Source: Gallionella sp. (GTDB taxonomy: Bacteria > Pseudomonadota > Gammaproteobacteria > Burkholderiales > Gallionellaceae). From it: a stretch of DNA of 64,000 nucleotides. Below are positions 1-10,152 of the stretch, in pieces. Where the stretch lies: NCBI GenBank assembly GCA_003153155.1, contig PLWV01000029.1, positions 40,565 through 104,564 of the forward strand, read 5' to 3'. The stretch's first letter is position 1, and every line of letters begins with the position of its first letter. The notes under the pieces were generated by a model. That model was not told the origin of the DNA, did no database searches, and worked only from the letters and a program-made list of their open reading frames with translations. The position numbers and the translations under genes were made by a program.

Positions 1-811
1 GGCTGAAGAGTCCACCGCCTGGCCGGGTGTGTCACGCCCCGTCTATCTTGGCGGGTTGGGATTCTCGATAAAGTGGAACATGGGCTGGATGAACGACACA
101 TTGGGTTATTTCCAGCACGAGCCGGTGCATCGCCGCTATCACCACAACGAGCTCACTTTCGGCCAACTTTACGCCTATACCGAAAACTTCGTCATGCCGT
201 TCTCGCATGACGAAGTCGTGCATGGCAAGGGTTCGCTGTTGTCCAAAATGCCCGGCGATGCCTGGCAGAAGTTCGCCAACCTGCGCTTGCTGCTGACTTA
301 TCAAATGACCAGCCCGGGCAAAAAGCTCAACTTCATGGGCAACGAAATCGCCCAGGGACGCGAGTGGCAAGCTAAATGGGAGCTGGAATGGTGGCAACTC
401 GCCCAGGAATATCATCGCGGCATGCAGAATCTGACCCACGATCTCAACCAACTGTATCGCAAACTGTCCGCGTTGCACGACCTGGATTTTCAGCACGAGG
501 GTTTCTCGTGGATAGACTGCAACGATGCGGAAAAATCGGTGTTGTCATATCAGCGTCGCGCTCGCGACGGCTCCAGTGCCATTATCGCCTTGAATCTGAC
601 GCCCGTACCTCGCTACCACTATCGCATCGGCCTGCCTATCAAATCCCAATATCGTGAAGTGTTGAACAGCGATTCGCAGTATTACGCGGGCAGCAACCTC
701 GGCAATGCCGGTTTGATAAATGCGGAGGCGATACCCTGGATGGGTCTGCCCTACTCCGCCGAGATTGCTTTGCCACCGTTGGCCGGTGTTATTCTCGTGC
801 CTGAGGCATAA
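1..811 (+). CDS. glgB: 1,4-alpha-glucan branching enzyme GlgB, 3' part (5' end outside window)
   Basis: Forms alpha-1,6 branches in glycogen (GH13 family, cytoplasmic). The reading frame is open from base 2 onward ([13 protein letters not shown]), so the gene enters from the left and only the C-terminal part is present; the GTG at 29 is not the real start. GH13/branching-enzyme landmarks visible are [11 protein letters not shown], the [16 protein letters not shown] stretch, the [13 protein letters not shown] motif and [13 protein letters not shown], followed by the C-terminal beta domain ending [13 protein letters not shown]. It is followed after 29 bases by pgi on the same strand, and faces glgA/glgP further on, so it belongs to a glycogen-metabolism cluster. 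Identity is secure; the true length cannot be stated. Confidence 0.96.
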   Translation, partial: AEESTAWPGVSRPVYLGGLGFSIKWNMGWMNDTLGYFQHEPVHRRYHHNELTFGQLYAYTENFVMPFSHDEVVHGKGSLLSKMPGDAWQKFANLRLLLTYQMTSPGKKLNFMGNEIAQGREWQAKWELEWWQLAQEYHRGMQNLTHDLNQLYRKLSALHDLDFQHEGFSWIDCNDAEKSVLSYQRRARDGSSAIIALNLTPVPRYHYRIGLPIKSQYREVLNSDSQYYAGSNLGNAGLINAEAIPWMGLPYSAEIALPPLAGVILVPEA

Positions 812-840
812 TCGTTCGCTGTTGATTTGAATTAACCATC

Positions 841-2481
841 ATGCCAAAACTTACCCGATCTGCCGCATGGCAAGCACTCAGCGCGCATTACGCTGCCATC
901 AAACCACTCCAGATGCGCCAGATGTTTCAGGAAGATGCGGCGCGCTTCGATAATTTTTCGCTGCGACTCGGCAGCCTGTTTTTCGATTACTCCAAGAATC
1001 GCATCAACGCTGAAACCATCAAGTTGCTGGTGGCACTCGCCGAACAAGCCGAGTTGCCCGCTTACATTGAACGCATGTTCAGTGGCGAAAAAATCAATTC
1101 CACCGAGCAACGGGCCGCGTTGCACACTGCATTGCGCAACCGTTCCGAAAAACCCGTCTATGTGGACGGCAAGAACGTCATGCTCGATGTGCAGCGCGTG
1201 TTGGGATTGATGCGCCGCTTCTCCGATGCGGTGCGCAATGGCCAGCATACCGGATACACCGGCAAAGCAATCCGCGACATCGTCAACATCGGCATCGGTG
1301 GTTCCGATCTCGGCCCGCTGATGGTATGTGAAGCTCTCAAGCCTTATGCCAGCCAGAATCTGCGCGCGCATTTTGTTTCCAACGCTGACGGCACACAATT
1401 GGTCGAAACGCTGAAAAATCTGGATGCGGAAACCACACTGTTCATCGTCAGCTCGAAAACCTTTACCACGCAGGAAACCTTGACCAATGCCCGTTCTGCG
1501 CGTGCATGGCTGGTCGAAAAACTGGGCGATGAACAGGCCGTGGCAAAACATTTTGCAGCCGTCTCCACCAATCTTGAAGCCACCGCAAAATTCGGCATCA
1601 ATCCGCAAAACGTCTTCGAGTTCTGGGATTGGGTCGGCGGACGTTATTCGTTATGGTCAGCCATCGGCCTGCCCATCGCGCTGTATGTGGGCATGGACAA
1701 GTTCGAGGAATTGCTGGGCGGCGGTTATGCGATGGATGAACACTTCCGCAGCGCGCCATTGGACAAAAACATTCCGGTGCTAATGGGGCTGCTCGGCATC
1801 TGGTATGGCAACTTCTTCGGTGCCGGTTCGAATGCCGTGTTCCCTTATGATCAGTACCTGCACCGCTTCGCCGCCTATCTGCAACAACTGGATATGGAGA
1901 GCAACGGCAAGGGCGTGGATCGCGACGGCAATACGGTGGATTACGATACCGGCATGGTGGTATGGGGCGAACCCGGCACTAACGGCCAGCACGCCTTCTA
2001 TCAACTCATCCACCAAGGCACGCGGATGATACCGGCGGATTTCCTCGCGCCGCTGCACAGCCAGAATCCGCTCGGTGAACATCACGCCATCCTGCTTGCC
2101 AACTGCTTCGCGCAAACCGAAGCCTTGATGATAGGCAAAACTGCAGCGGAAGCACGCGCCGAACTGGTCGCGCAAGGCTTGCGAGGTGATGCTCTTGAAG
2201 CCTTGCTGCCGCACAAGATTTTTGCGGGCAACAAACCGACCAACACCCTGCTGTTCGATAAACTCGACCCGCACACACTGGGCATGTTGATCGCGCTGTA
2301 TGAGCACAAGGTGTTCGTGCAAAGTGTGGTGTGGAACATCAACCCCTTCGACCAATGGGGCGTGGAACTGGGCAAACAACTGGCGGGAAAAATCCTGCCG
2401 GAACTGCGCGATCCGGACGTTGCTTCTCAGCACGACGCTTCGACCAGTGGACTGATCAATTACTTCCACCAACACCGTTAG
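841..2481 (+). CDS. pgi: Glucose-6-phosphate isomerase
   Basis: Interconverts glucose-6-phosphate and fructose-6-phosphate. The 546-residue protein has the usual bacterial length for the family. Visible signatures: [16 protein letters not shown] in the N-terminal SIS domain, [15 protein letters not shown] for phosphate binding, the PGI signature region [34 protein letters not shown], and the C-terminal signature [17 protein letters not shown]. The ATG start at 841 gives the normal N-terminus. It sits 29 bases after glgB, so co-transcription is likely; it links glucokinase and glycogen turnover (glk, glgP on the other strand) to glycolysis and gluconeogenesis. Confidence 0.97.
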   Translation: MPKLTRSAAWQALSAHYAAIKPLQMRQMFQEDAARFDNFSLRLGSLFFDYSKNRINAETIKLLVALAEQAELPAYIERMFSGEKINSTEQRAALHTALRNRSEKPVYVDGKNVMLDVQRVLGLMRRFSDAVRNGQHTGYTGKAIRDIVNIGIGGSDLGPLMVCEALKPYASQNLRAHFVSNADGTQLVETLKNLDAETTLFIVSSKTFTTQETLTNARSARAWLVEKLGDEQAVAKHFAAVSTNLEATAKFGINPQNVFEFWDWVGGRYSLWSAIGLPIALYVGMDKFEELLGGGYAMDEHFRSAPLDKNIPVLMGLLGIWYGNFFGAGSNAVFPYDQYLHRFAAYLQQLDMESNGKGVDRDGNTVDYDTGMVVWGEPGTNGQHAFYQLIHQGTRMIPADFLAPLHSQNPLGEHHAILLANCFAQTEALMIGKTAAEARAELVAQGLRGDALEALLPHKIFAGNKPTNTLLFDKLDPHTLGMLIALYEHKVFVQSVVWNINPFDQWGVELGKQLAGKILPELRDPDVASQHDASTSGLINYFHQHR

Positions 2482-2515
2482 GTTACGAATCATCTCTACC
2501 CAAGCCACACAAATC

Positions 2516-4321
2516 TTGCGCTCCGTGTTTGGCTACACCGCCTTTCGCGGTGAGCAACAGGCGATTGTCGAACACGTCGCATTGGGTGGAGATGCGCTGG
2601 TTTTGATGCCCACCGGCGGCGGCAAGTCGCTGTGCTACCAGATTCCCGCGCTGTTGCGTTCGGGGGTTGGCATCGTGGTGTCGCCGCTGATTGCGTTAAT
2701 GCAGGATCAAGTGGATGCGCTACGCCAGCTCGGAGTGAAGACCGCTTTCCTCAATTCCAGCATGACTGCCGATGCCGCGCGCGAGGTGCAAGGGCGACTG
2801 CTGCGCGGCGAATTCGATCTGCTTTACGTCGCCCCGGAACGCCTGCTTATGCCAAGCTTCCTCAGCCTGCTGGAGCAAGTACAGGAAGACTCCGGGCTGG
2901 CATTATTCGCCATCGACGAAGCGCACTGTGTCTCGCAATGGGGCCATGACTTCCGCCCCGAATATCGCGCATTGACCGTGTTGCACGAACGCTTCCCCAC
3001 CGTGCCGCGCATCGCGCTCACCGCGACAGCGGACACCCCGACGCGCGGCGAGATCGTCGAGCGGCTGGCACTGGAACAGGCGCGCCAATTCGTCTCCAGC
3101 TTCGACCGCCCCAACATCCGCTACCGTGTCACGCAGAAAAATAATGCAAGGCTACAGTTGCAGTCTTTCTTGGAAGCCGAACACCCGAACGACGCGGGCA
3201 TCGTGTATTGCCTGTCGCGCAAGAAAGTGGAAGAAGCCGCCGGCTGGTTAAAAGAACAAGGCTGGGACGCCCTGCCTTATCATGCCGGGTTGGATAGCGC
3301 GACACGCAGCGCAAACCAGAACCGCTTCCTGCGCGAAGAAGGCGTGGTAATGGTGGCGACGGTGGCCTTCGGCATGGGCATCGACAAACCCAACGTGCGC
3401 TTTGTCGCGCATCTCGACCTGCCCAAAAGTATGGAAGGCTACTATCAGGAAACCGGTCGCGCCGGACGCGACGGCCTGCCCGCCAACGCTTGGCTGGCCT
3501 ATGGTCTGGGCGATGTCGTATCAATGCGCCAGATGATCGACAGCGGCGATGCGCCCGAGGAGCGCAAGCGGCTGGAACGACAGAAGCTGGACGCGCTGTT
3601 GGGCTACTGTGAATCCACCGCCTGCCGCCATCAAACCGTACTGCGCTATTTCGGCGAAGAACATCCGGGCAATTGCAGCGAGTGCGATAACTGCCTGGAA
3701 CCGGTGGATACATGGGATGCGACTCAAGCCGCACAAATGGCACTGTCCTGCGTATACCGCACCGGACAACGCTTCGGTGCGGGACACTTAAGCGACGTGC
3801 TGATCGGCAAGGCCACTGAGCGAGTCGAAAAATTCAATCATCAACGACTCTCCACCTTCGGCATCGGCAAGGAACTCAGCGCCGCGCAATGGAGCAGCGT
3901 GTATCGCCAACTGGTGGCGAGCGGCTTGTTGGAATCAGACATTGAGGCTTACGGCGGACTGAAACTCACCGAAGCCGCGCGCCCGATACTGCGTGGCGAA
4001 CAATCTGTCTGGTTGCGCCGCGATGCTGACCCAATCAAACGCAAAGTGCAACGCGCTGAACGCACTGCCAAGGCACGCGAACCTTTTGCCGGTGCAAATG
4101 ATGATCACCTGTGGCTCGCCCTCAAAGCCAAACGCATGGAACTCGCGCGCGAACAAGGGGTGCCGCCCTACGTCATCTTCCACGACAGCACCCTGCTGGA
4201 AATCCTCAACCACCGCCCCGCCACGCTGGAAGAAATGGCGCAGGTCAGCGGAGTCGGGCAGGCCAAGCTGGCGCGCTATGGGGATGCATTCCTTGGTGTG
4301 TTGAGAGATGTGGCGCATTGA
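2516..4321 (+). CDS. recQ: ATP-dependent DNA helicase RecQ
   Basis: 3'-5' SF2 helicase for recombination and replication-fork repair. Domains in order: DEAD/DEAH motor with Walker [16 protein letters not shown] and motif [22 protein letters not shown], helicase C with [13 protein letters not shown] zinc region with cysteines in [10 protein letters not shown] and NCSECDNC, winged helix, and a C-terminal HRDC domain (about residues 525-600). The only ordinary start codon is TTG at 2516 (MRSVFGY); the frame is open about 57 bases further upstream (reading [11 protein letters not shown] before it), which looks family-like, so a rare ATT start at 2459, inside the pgi end, cannot be excluded. Usual length about 600 residues. 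Downstream it converges on glgA with only 15 bases between. Confidence 0.95.
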   Translation: MRSVFGYTAFRGEQQAIVEHVALGGDALVLMPTGGGKSLCYQIPALLRSGVGIVVSPLIALMQDQVDALRQLGVKTAFLNSSMTADAAREVQGRLLRGEFDLLYVAPERLLMPSFLSLLEQVQEDSGLALFAIDEAHCVSQWGHDFRPEYRALTVLHERFPTVPRIALTATADTPTRGEIVERLALEQARQFVSSFDRPNIRYRVTQKNNARLQLQSFLEAEHPNDAGIVYCLSRKKVEEAAGWLKEQGWDALPYHAGLDSATRSANQNRFLREEGVVMVATVAFGMGIDKPNVRFVAHLDLPKSMEGYYQETGRAGRDGLPANAWLAYGLGDVVSMRQMIDSGDAPEERKRLERQKLDALLGYCESTACRHQTVLRYFGEEHPGNCSECDNCLEPVDTWDATQAAQMALSCVYRTGQRFGAGHLSDVLIGKATERVEKFNHQRLSTFGIGKELSAAQWSSVYRQLVASGLLESDIEAYGGLKLTEAARPILRGEQSVWLRRDADPIKRKVQRAERTAKAREPFAGANDDHLWLALKAKRMELAREQGVPPYVIFHDSTLLEILNHRPATLEEMAQVSGVGQAKLARYGDAFLGVLRDVAH

Positions 4322-4336
4322 CACCCTACCTTACGC

Positions 4337-5791
4337 TTACCGCCCCAACACCTTCAAATAAACTACACGATACGCCTCGGCACTGCTTTCCCAACTGAAG
4401 TCCTTGCTCATGCAGTTTTTGCATAAGGCTTTCCATTTGCGTTGGTCGTGGTAGAGGTCAACCGCGCGTTGAATGGCATCGAACAGATTTTCAGCGTTCA
4501 TGCCGCTGAACATGAAGCCGCTGGCCGTGCCGTCCTTGAGGGTTGCGGCGGTGCAGTCCACTACTGAATCCACAAGGCCGCCGGTGGCGTGGACGATGGG
4601 CGGAGTGCCATAGCGTTGGCTATACAGCTGGTTCAAGCCGCAGGGTTCAAAGCGCGACGGCATGACGAACATATCCGCTCCGGCTTCGATTTGATGCGAG
4701 AGCTCTTCGCTGAAACCGATCACCACGCCGATCTTGCCGGGATAGAGATGCGATAAGTCACGCGCAGTTTTCTGCATTTGCGCATCGCCGCTGCCGAGCA
4801 TGGCCAATTGCACTGGCAGCTTAGTCAGGAGCGGCGCGATTTCCAGCAACAAGTCCAAACCCTTCTGCTCGGTGAAGCGACTGACCACACCGAGCAGCGG
4901 CACATCCGGCTCAAGGTTCAAGCCCAGTTTGCTTTGCAAGGCTTCCTTGTTGGCGGCTTTGCCGGTCATGTGCGTGTTGTTGTATGTCTTGGCGAGGTAC
5001 TTGTCGCTTGCCGGATCCCACTCATCCGTGTCGATGCCGTTGAGTATGCCGGTGAGACTGGCGCGACGCGTGGTCAGCAAACCCTGCATACCAAAACCGA
5101 GTGCTTCTTGCTGGATTTCTTTGGCGTAGTTCGGGCTGACAGTGGTGATGTGGTCGGCATAGAACATCCCCGCTTTGAGAAAGGACAGGCTGCCGAAGAA
5201 CTCCACGCCATTGATGCTGAAACAAGATGGCGGCAAGTGCAACTTTGCCAGCGTCGCGGGTGGAAAAATCCCTTGGAAAGCCAAGTTGTGTATGGTCATC
5301 ACGCTGGGTACTGCGCCCTGCGCGAAATGCAGATAAGCTGGTGTCAAACCGGTTTGCCAGTCGTTGCAATGAATCAGATCGGGATGCCAGTTAAGCGGTG
5401 ATGCGCTGCTGCCCAGTACGGCGGCAACTTTGGACAGCAAGCCGAAACGCTGCGCGTTGTCCGCCCAGTCGTGACCGCTGGTATTCTGATAAGGTCCGCC
5501 TCCGCGCTGATACAAGCTCGGACAATCGAGCACAAACACTGGTACGTCATTCGCCATTTTGCCAGACAACAGTCGTGCGGAAGGAAAGCCCAACAGGCCA
5601 TCGAAGGTCGCCGCGACTCCATGCTGCGCCAGTTGCGACATGACTGGGTTATAACCCGGTACCAGCACGCGCACATCCACACCGATGGCGCGCAAGGCGG
5701 CGGGTAACGCACCGCTGACATCGGCCAACCCGCCCGTTTTGATCAAAGGAGCGACTTCGGAAGTCGCAAACAGGACTTTTAATTCGGCCAT
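4337..5791 (-). CDS. glgA: Glycogen synthase (ADP-glucose dependent) GlgA
   Basis: Transfers glucose from ADP-glucose onto glycogen (GT5 family). The start MAELKVLFATSEVAP at 5791 gives a 484-residue protein of normal length; the in-frame ATG at 5845 would add 18 residues that do not look like the family. The KTGGLADV nucleotide-binding loop is near residues 18-25, and the C-terminal GT-B signature includes RFEPCGLNQLYSQRYGTPP and HATGGLVDSV. A GAAAG stretch about 12 bases upstream of the ATG is a modest ribosome site. Encoded convergent to recQ and in the same direction as glgP and glk, it completes a synthesis-breakdown set with glgB and glgP. Confidence 0.96.
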   Translation of the reverse strand: MAELKVLFATSEVAPLIKTGGLADVSGALPAALRAIGVDVRVLVPGYNPVMSQLAQHGVAATFDGLLGFPSARLLSGKMANDVPVFVLDCPSLYQRGGGPYQNTSGHDWADNAQRFGLLSKVAAVLGSSASPLNWHPDLIHCNDWQTGLTPAYLHFAQGAVPSVMTIHNLAFQGIFPPATLAKLHLPPSCFSINGVEFFGSLSFLKAGMFYADHITTVSPNYAKEIQQEALGFGMQGLLTTRRASLTGILNGIDTDEWDPASDKYLAKTYNNTHMTGKAANKEALQSKLGLNLEPDVPLLGVVSRFTEQKGLDLLLEIAPLLTKLPVQLAMLGSGDAQMQKTARDLSHLYPGKIGVVIGFSEELSHQIEAGADMFVMPSRFEPCGLNQLYSQRYGTPPIVHATGGLVDSVVDCTAATLKDGTASGFMFSGMNAENLFDAIQRAVDLYHDQRKWKALCKNCMSKDFSWESSAEAYRVVYLKVLGR

Positions 5792-5961
5792 TTCAATTTT
5801 TCTTTCAAGACCACTCCATAACGTGGTGAGCGGAGGTGCTGTCACAGGTGCATGAGGAGAAAAATGGCGGGAAACCTGTATGTGTGAGTTTATCTGCCAC
5901 TTCGCGATCCCGGATTTTGAACCAATTTTCGACTAAGTATCACCACGCGATGTAGCTGTGA

Positions 5962-8523
5962 TTACAGCCAGCGCATCATGCCCATCTCGAACGGATGGGT
6001 CAGCATCTCATGGTATGGGTAAGTACGAACATGGTACTCCAGTTTGCCGCATTGCTCTGGTTGCACTTCCAGGGCGAATACGTTTTCGCCCGCTTTGGTC
6101 ATTGTGCCGGTGGCTTCAAAACGGTAATGGCGTGAGCTCTTCAATTTTTCACGTTTGGTAAACAAACCCAGCAACATCTCTACCACTACGTCGTTAGGAT
6201 TGAGACCATTCAGCTTGACCCCTACTTCAAAACGCAAACTTTCGCCGTAATTGATTTCCATTTGTTCGGCATCCAGACGGCGCAACGCAACACTCGACCA
6301 TGCGTGGCGTACGCGTGCTTTCCATTCGGCGATGATGTGCGAATTTTCATATTGGCTTTGTTTGTACAAACGATGTTGCTGGCTGGCCGGCAGGTAGCAT
6401 TTGGCAAGATATTCGCCCACCATGCGCTTGGAGTTGAAGCGCGGCATGATGGTCGCCATCGAGCGTTTGGCCATCTTCACCCAGTTTGGCGAGAAGCCCA
6501 TCTTGCCGTGATCATAGTATAGCGGCACGACTTGATCCTGCAACAATTCGTAGAGTGTGCGGGTTTCTTCGCGAGTGCGAACTTCTTCGCTCAACGATTC
6601 CGATACCGGTTTGATCGCCCAACCGTTCTCGCCGTCATAGCTTTCGCCCCACCAGCCATCCAGTACCGATAAGTTGATGGTGCCGTTGATACCGGCCTTC
6701 ATGCCCGATGTGCCGCTGGCTTCCAGCGGGTACAACGGGTTGTTCAACCAGACATCCACCCCGGAAACCAGCTTACGCGACAAGCCAAGATCATAGCCCT
6801 CCACCATCAAGACCTTGCCGATAAATTCCGGCATTTTGGAAATCTGGGTGATGCGGCGTATCAGGTCCTGCCCGGGAATGTCCGCCGGATGCGCTTTGCC
6901 GGCAAAGATGAACACCGCCGGACGTTCCGGATCGTTCAGAATTTCACGCAGCCAATCGAGGTCGCCGAACAACATCGTCGCTCGTTTGTAAGTCGCAAAG
7001 CGGCGCGCAAATCCGATGGTGAGGATGTTCGGATTTTCCGGATTGACATACTTGAGCAGACGATCCAGGTGTGCCTCTGAACCTTGATTGCGGAAGTGCT
7101 GCGCACTGACGCGTTCGCGCACCATGTTCAACATCTTGGCTTTCAGCGATTGGCGCACACTCCAGAACAAGTGGTCAGGAATGTTCTTGACGTCTTCCCA
7201 GAATTCCACGTCATTCATGCGCGCGCTCCATTCCAATCCGAGATGACGTTCCAGCACTTCGACCCACTCGGACGCCAGAAAAGTCGGCGCATGCACACCA
7301 TTGGTGATATAGGTCATCGGATTTTCCTTGTGCTCGATTTCCGGCCACATGAATCCGCAAATATCCGCCGACACATTGCCATGGATGCGCGATACGCCAT
7401 TGTTGAAACGTGTGCCGCGAATGGCCAGTGCGGTCATATTGAAATCGGGGCTATCCTTGGCACGGCCAAGCTCCAGGAATTCCTCGCGGCTGAGCTTGAG
7501 TTCCGGGTAGTAGTGTTCGAAGTAGGTCTGCACCATGCCCTCGTTGAAATGGTCATGACCGGCCGGCACCGGCGTGTGCGTGGTAAAGACGGTATTGACC
7601 GCCACATATTCGAGCGCGGATGCGAAATCCAGACCGTCGTCGGTGATCTTCTGACGAATCCGTTCCAGCACCAAAAACGCCGAATGTCCTTCGTTGATGT
7701 GCCAAACGGTCGGCTTCAGACCGAGCACTTGCAACGCACGCACCCCGCCGATGCCGAGCACGATTTCCTGCTCCATGCGCATCACCTTGTCGCCGCCATA
7801 CAGGCGGTGCGTGACGTCACGGTCACGCGGGCTGTTGCTTTCCAGATCGGTGTCCAGCAGGTACAGCGTAATGTGTCCGACCTTTGCTTGCCAAATCTTG
7901 ATATTGAGCTTGCGGCCCAGCAAGTCCACCGACGTGTAAGCTTCAGAACCGTCAGCGAGCTTGGCAGGAACGATGGGCAAATCTTCAAAATGAGAGTCGT
8001 TGTTGGAGGCGATCTGGTTGCCGTCGCCGTCTATGGTTTGATGAAAATAGCCTTGACGATACAGCAAGCCGATGCCGATGAACGGCAAGCGTAAATCACT
8101 CGCCGCTTTGCAGTGGTCGCCCGCCAGGATACCCAAACCGCCGGAGTAGATCGGGAAACTTTCGTGAAAGCCGAATTCGGCGCAAAAGTAAGCGACCAAA
8201 TCTTCTTTGCGCAGCCAGTCCGAGCCGCTGGCCGGCAAACGATGATCATGGTAAGTATCGTAGGCCGCCAATACGCGATTGAGATTGCCGATGAACACCT
8301 GATCGTCCGCCGCCTCCAGCAGAAGTTGTTCGTCAACGCGCTTCAAGAATGCCTTCGGGCTTTGCCCGGTGGCATTCCACAAACCCGGATGCAAACGCGC
8401 AAACAGCGCGCGGGTGGGACGATCCCAGCTATACCAAAGGTTGTTTGCGAGTTCGTCGAGACGCGCCAGGCGGGCCGGAACTTTTGGACGAACTTGCAAA
8501 ATATAGGAGGTACTTTTTTCCAT
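5962..8523 (-). CDS. glgP: Alpha-glucan (glycogen) phosphorylase
   Basis: Releases glucose-1-phosphate from glycogen (GT35, PLP enzyme). At 853 residues it matches the shorter GlgP type that begins with a DUF3417-like segment (NNLWYSWDRPTRALFARLHPGLW), rather than the MalP/muscle type. The pyridoxal-phosphate lysine lies in PLEASGTSGMKAGINGTINLS, followed by LDGWWGESYDGENGWAI. The start at 8523 (MEKSTSYILQ) is preceded by A-rich sequence but no strong ribosome site. It is 170 bases upstream of glgA on the same strand and may be co-expressed with it. Confidence 0.95.
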   Translation of the reverse strand: MEKSTSYILQVRPKVPARLARLDELANNLWYSWDRPTRALFARLHPGLWNATGQSPKAFLKRVDEQLLLEAADDQVFIGNLNRVLAAYDTYHDHRLPASGSDWLRKEDLVAYFCAEFGFHESFPIYSGGLGILAGDHCKAASDLRLPFIGIGLLYRQGYFHQTIDGDGNQIASNNDSHFEDLPIVPAKLADGSEAYTSVDLLGRKLNIKIWQAKVGHITLYLLDTDLESNSPRDRDVTHRLYGGDKVMRMEQEIVLGIGGVRALQVLGLKPTVWHINEGHSAFLVLERIRQKITDDGLDFASALEYVAVNTVFTTHTPVPAGHDHFNEGMVQTYFEHYYPELKLSREEFLELGRAKDSPDFNMTALAIRGTRFNNGVSRIHGNVSADICGFMWPEIEHKENPMTYITNGVHAPTFLASEWVEVLERHLGLEWSARMNDVEFWEDVKNIPDHLFWSVRQSLKAKMLNMVRERVSAQHFRNQGSEAHLDRLLKYVNPENPNILTIGFARRFATYKRATMLFGDLDWLREILNDPERPAVFIFAGKAHPADIPGQDLIRRITQISKMPEFIGKVLMVEGYDLGLSRKLVSGVDVWLNNPLYPLEASGTSGMKAGINGTINLSVLDGWWGESYDGENGWAIKPVSESLSEEVRTREETRTLYELLQDQVVPLYYDHGKMGFSPNWVKMAKRSMATIMPRFNSKRMVGEYLAKCYLPASQQHRLYKQSQYENSHIIAEWKARVRHAWSSVALRRLDAEQMEINYGESLRFEVGVKLNGLNPNDVVVEMLLGLFTKREKLKSSRHYRFEATGTMTKAGENVFALEVQPEQCGKLEYHVRTYPYHEMLTHPFEMGMMRWL

Positions 8524-8648
8524 GGTTTTAATATTCAGTCAATAATCAAAAAAGTCGATGCGTAGGAGCGCGGATTATAACGCAAACCCTTCCCATCTCG
8601 ATGCAGTTCTAAGCGAAGTGAAGCAAGAGAAATGCCAAGCTGAAAAAG

Positions 8649-9668
8649 TCAGATCTTTGAGACATGCAACGCAGGGCCATACAGCGCAGCACGGTCATTC
8701 AGGATCACACTGACTGGCATCGCCTCCAGCAAGGGCCGCATCCGCCCCTTGCTGAAAAAAGTGTCAAGGAATGTGCCGTTTTGCAGACGCGGCAATATTT
8801 TAGGTGCGATACCACCGCCCAGATACAAACCGCCACGACTCATTACTTTCAGCGCGAGATTACCGGCTTCCGCACCATATAGGCGCACGAACCAATCCAG
8901 GGCTTCGACACACAAGTCATCACGCTCGCTCAGAGCAGCCTCGGCAATCACGGCAGCCGCATCGCCCTGCTGCATCTCGCCTTTCTGCATCTCGTGGCTC
9001 AGCCAATCGGGTAGTGGTACACAGCGGTGTTGGCAAAGAAACCCATGCAGACTGACCAAGCCGGGGCCGGAAACGATACGTTCCCAACTGACATGTTCAT
9101 GACGCTGTTGCAAATGTCGCAATAAAGCGATTTCCATATCATTGCCCGGACTAAAGCTGGCATGGCCGCCTTCTGTAGCAAAAGGGTGGTAGCGCTGCCC
9201 GTCCCAGAACAAACCCGCCTCGCCTAACCCGGTCCCTGCCGCAATGATCGCCGCGTTACCCCCGGTGTTGATCCCCGCGTCGTTCGGTGCGCCCGCGTGC
9301 AAGGTCAATAAATCCTCCTTGCCCAGAGCTGACAAGCCAGTTGCAGTTGCTTCAAGATCGTTGAGCAGTGTGCAGTGGCCAAAACCGAATCTACTTTGCA
9401 AAGCATCAGCATCAATGCGCCAAGGCAAATTGGTGGTTTGTGCCACCCTGCCTTGCACTGGTCCGGCAATACCGAAAGCAGCTCGAGCCGGAATACCCGA
9501 GCCTTGTAAAAATTCGCCAAGCAATTCCTCGAACACGGCGTAATCACGGCTCGCATAGGTCTGTTCGCGCTCCATGTGCAACCGAGTGCCATCCACAGTG
9601 ATAACGGCAAGACGGGTCTTGGTGCCGCCGATGTCGCCACTTAATATTCGAATAGGTGTTGATTGCAT
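8649..9668 (-). CDS. glk: Glucokinase Glk
   Basis: Phosphorylates glucose to glucose-6-phosphate, the substrate of the Pgi encoded nearby. The 339-residue protein is of the proteobacterial Glk (ROK-unrelated Pfam Glucokinase) type: ATP-binding GDIGGTKTRLAVI at the N-terminus, catalytic region LLNDLEATATGLSAL, GTGLGEAGLFWDG and TEGGHASFSP, and C-terminal GGIAPKILPRL. The start ATG at 9668 gives MQSTPIRILSGDIGGTK; an internal alternative is unlikely. It is 125 bases upstream of glgP in the same direction. Last core protein gene before the tRNA junction. Confidence 0.94.
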   Translation of the reverse strand: MQSTPIRILSGDIGGTKTRLAVITVDGTRLHMEREQTYASRDYAVFEELLGEFLQGSGIPARAAFGIAGPVQGRVAQTTNLPWRIDADALQSRFGFGHCTLLNDLEATATGLSALGKEDLLTLHAGAPNDAGINTGGNAAIIAAGTGLGEAGLFWDGQRYHPFATEGGHASFSPGNDMEIALLRHLQQRHEHVSWERIVSGPGLVSLHGFLCQHRCVPLPDWLSHEMQKGEMQQGDAAAVIAEAALSERDDLCVEALDWFVRLYGAEAGNLALKVMSRGGLYLGGGIAPKILPRLQNGTFLDTFFSKGRMRPLLEAMPVSVILNDRAALYGPALHVSKI

Positions 9669-9726
9669 TTTAAGGTAAAAGTGGTGAAACGAGCTTGTGG
9701 ACCATGAGGGATTCTAGCAGTTTGAC

Positions 9727-9818
9727 TGGTGCCCGGAACCGGAATCGAACCGGTACGCACTTTTTACGGTTGCGACGGATTTTAAGTCCGTTGTGTCTAC
9801 CAATTTCACCACCCGGGC
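9727..9818 (-). tRNA. leuZ: tRNA-Leu (anticodon TAA)
   Basis: Class II tRNA read on the - strand. The 5' acceptor strand GCCCGGG (9818-9812) pairs with TCCGGGC; the anticodon loop reads CTTAAAA with TAA; there is a long variable arm, then the T arm CCGGTTCGATTCCGG. CCA is encoded in the gene (TGG at 9727-9729 on the + strand). The neighbour is a tRNA-Cys remnant, so this corresponds to the last gene of a gly-cys-leu tRNA operon as in E. coli glyW-cysT-leuZ. If the element is inserted as proposed, this gene is cut off from its native upstream promoter. Confidence 0.95.
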
Positions 9819-9825
9819 GGATATT

Positions 9826-9875
9826 TGGAGGCGAGACCCAGAATCGAACTGGGATAGGCGGATTTGCAATCCGCC
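9826..9875 (-). other. 3' half of tRNA-Cys(GCA): attachment site of the integrated element
   Basis: Read on the - strand this segment contains an anticodon arm GCGGA-TTGCAAA-TCCGC with the Cys anticodon GCA, a T arm CCCAG-TTCGATT-CTGGG, the 3' acceptor strand TCTCGCC, discriminator T and CCA. The expected 5' acceptor strand and D arm (GGCGAGA...) are absent upstream; the sequence there is unrelated. A tRNA lacking its 5' half cannot be functional. This is the pattern left when an element integrates inside a tRNA gene by tyrosine recombinase and the displaced 3' end stays at one border. Crossover is likely in or near the anticodon arm. The intact copy should be at the far border, outside this window. 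Confidence 0.8.
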
Positions 9876-10152
9876 TAGTTTCTAGCGTTGGTGCGGCTTG
9901 CGGAGATTTGCCACTCTACGCTGCCTACTTGACGTGTATTGATGGGTATTATTGTATCACCGCGCACGGGTTGTGTATTCCAGTCATGGTCACTTAATCA
10001 AGAATCTCATGTACGATCAAAGTTGGCGAGCGGCAATCAAATCATTGGCTCGCTGAACTGGCACTGATTCCGCAAAATGATCAAGTTGCTGCATAATTCG
10101 TAATTCTACGGCGTCTTTGCATTCCATGAACCCCGATGCCTCCGCACTGTTC
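9876..10152. other. Non-coding left border of the element
   Basis: Between the tRNA-Cys remnant and the first Fic gene no convincing gene is seen. There is no integrase or excisionase here. A 36-codon frame on the - strand (10127 to 10017, beginning MECKDAVELR) follows the Fic gene with a GGAGG 11 bases before its ATG; it may be a small coupled gene or chance. Confidence 0.4.

Noticed and set aside
7084..8094. 336-codon frame on the + strand inside glgP
   Set aside because: Antisense shadow of the well-defined phosphorylase gene; no motif.
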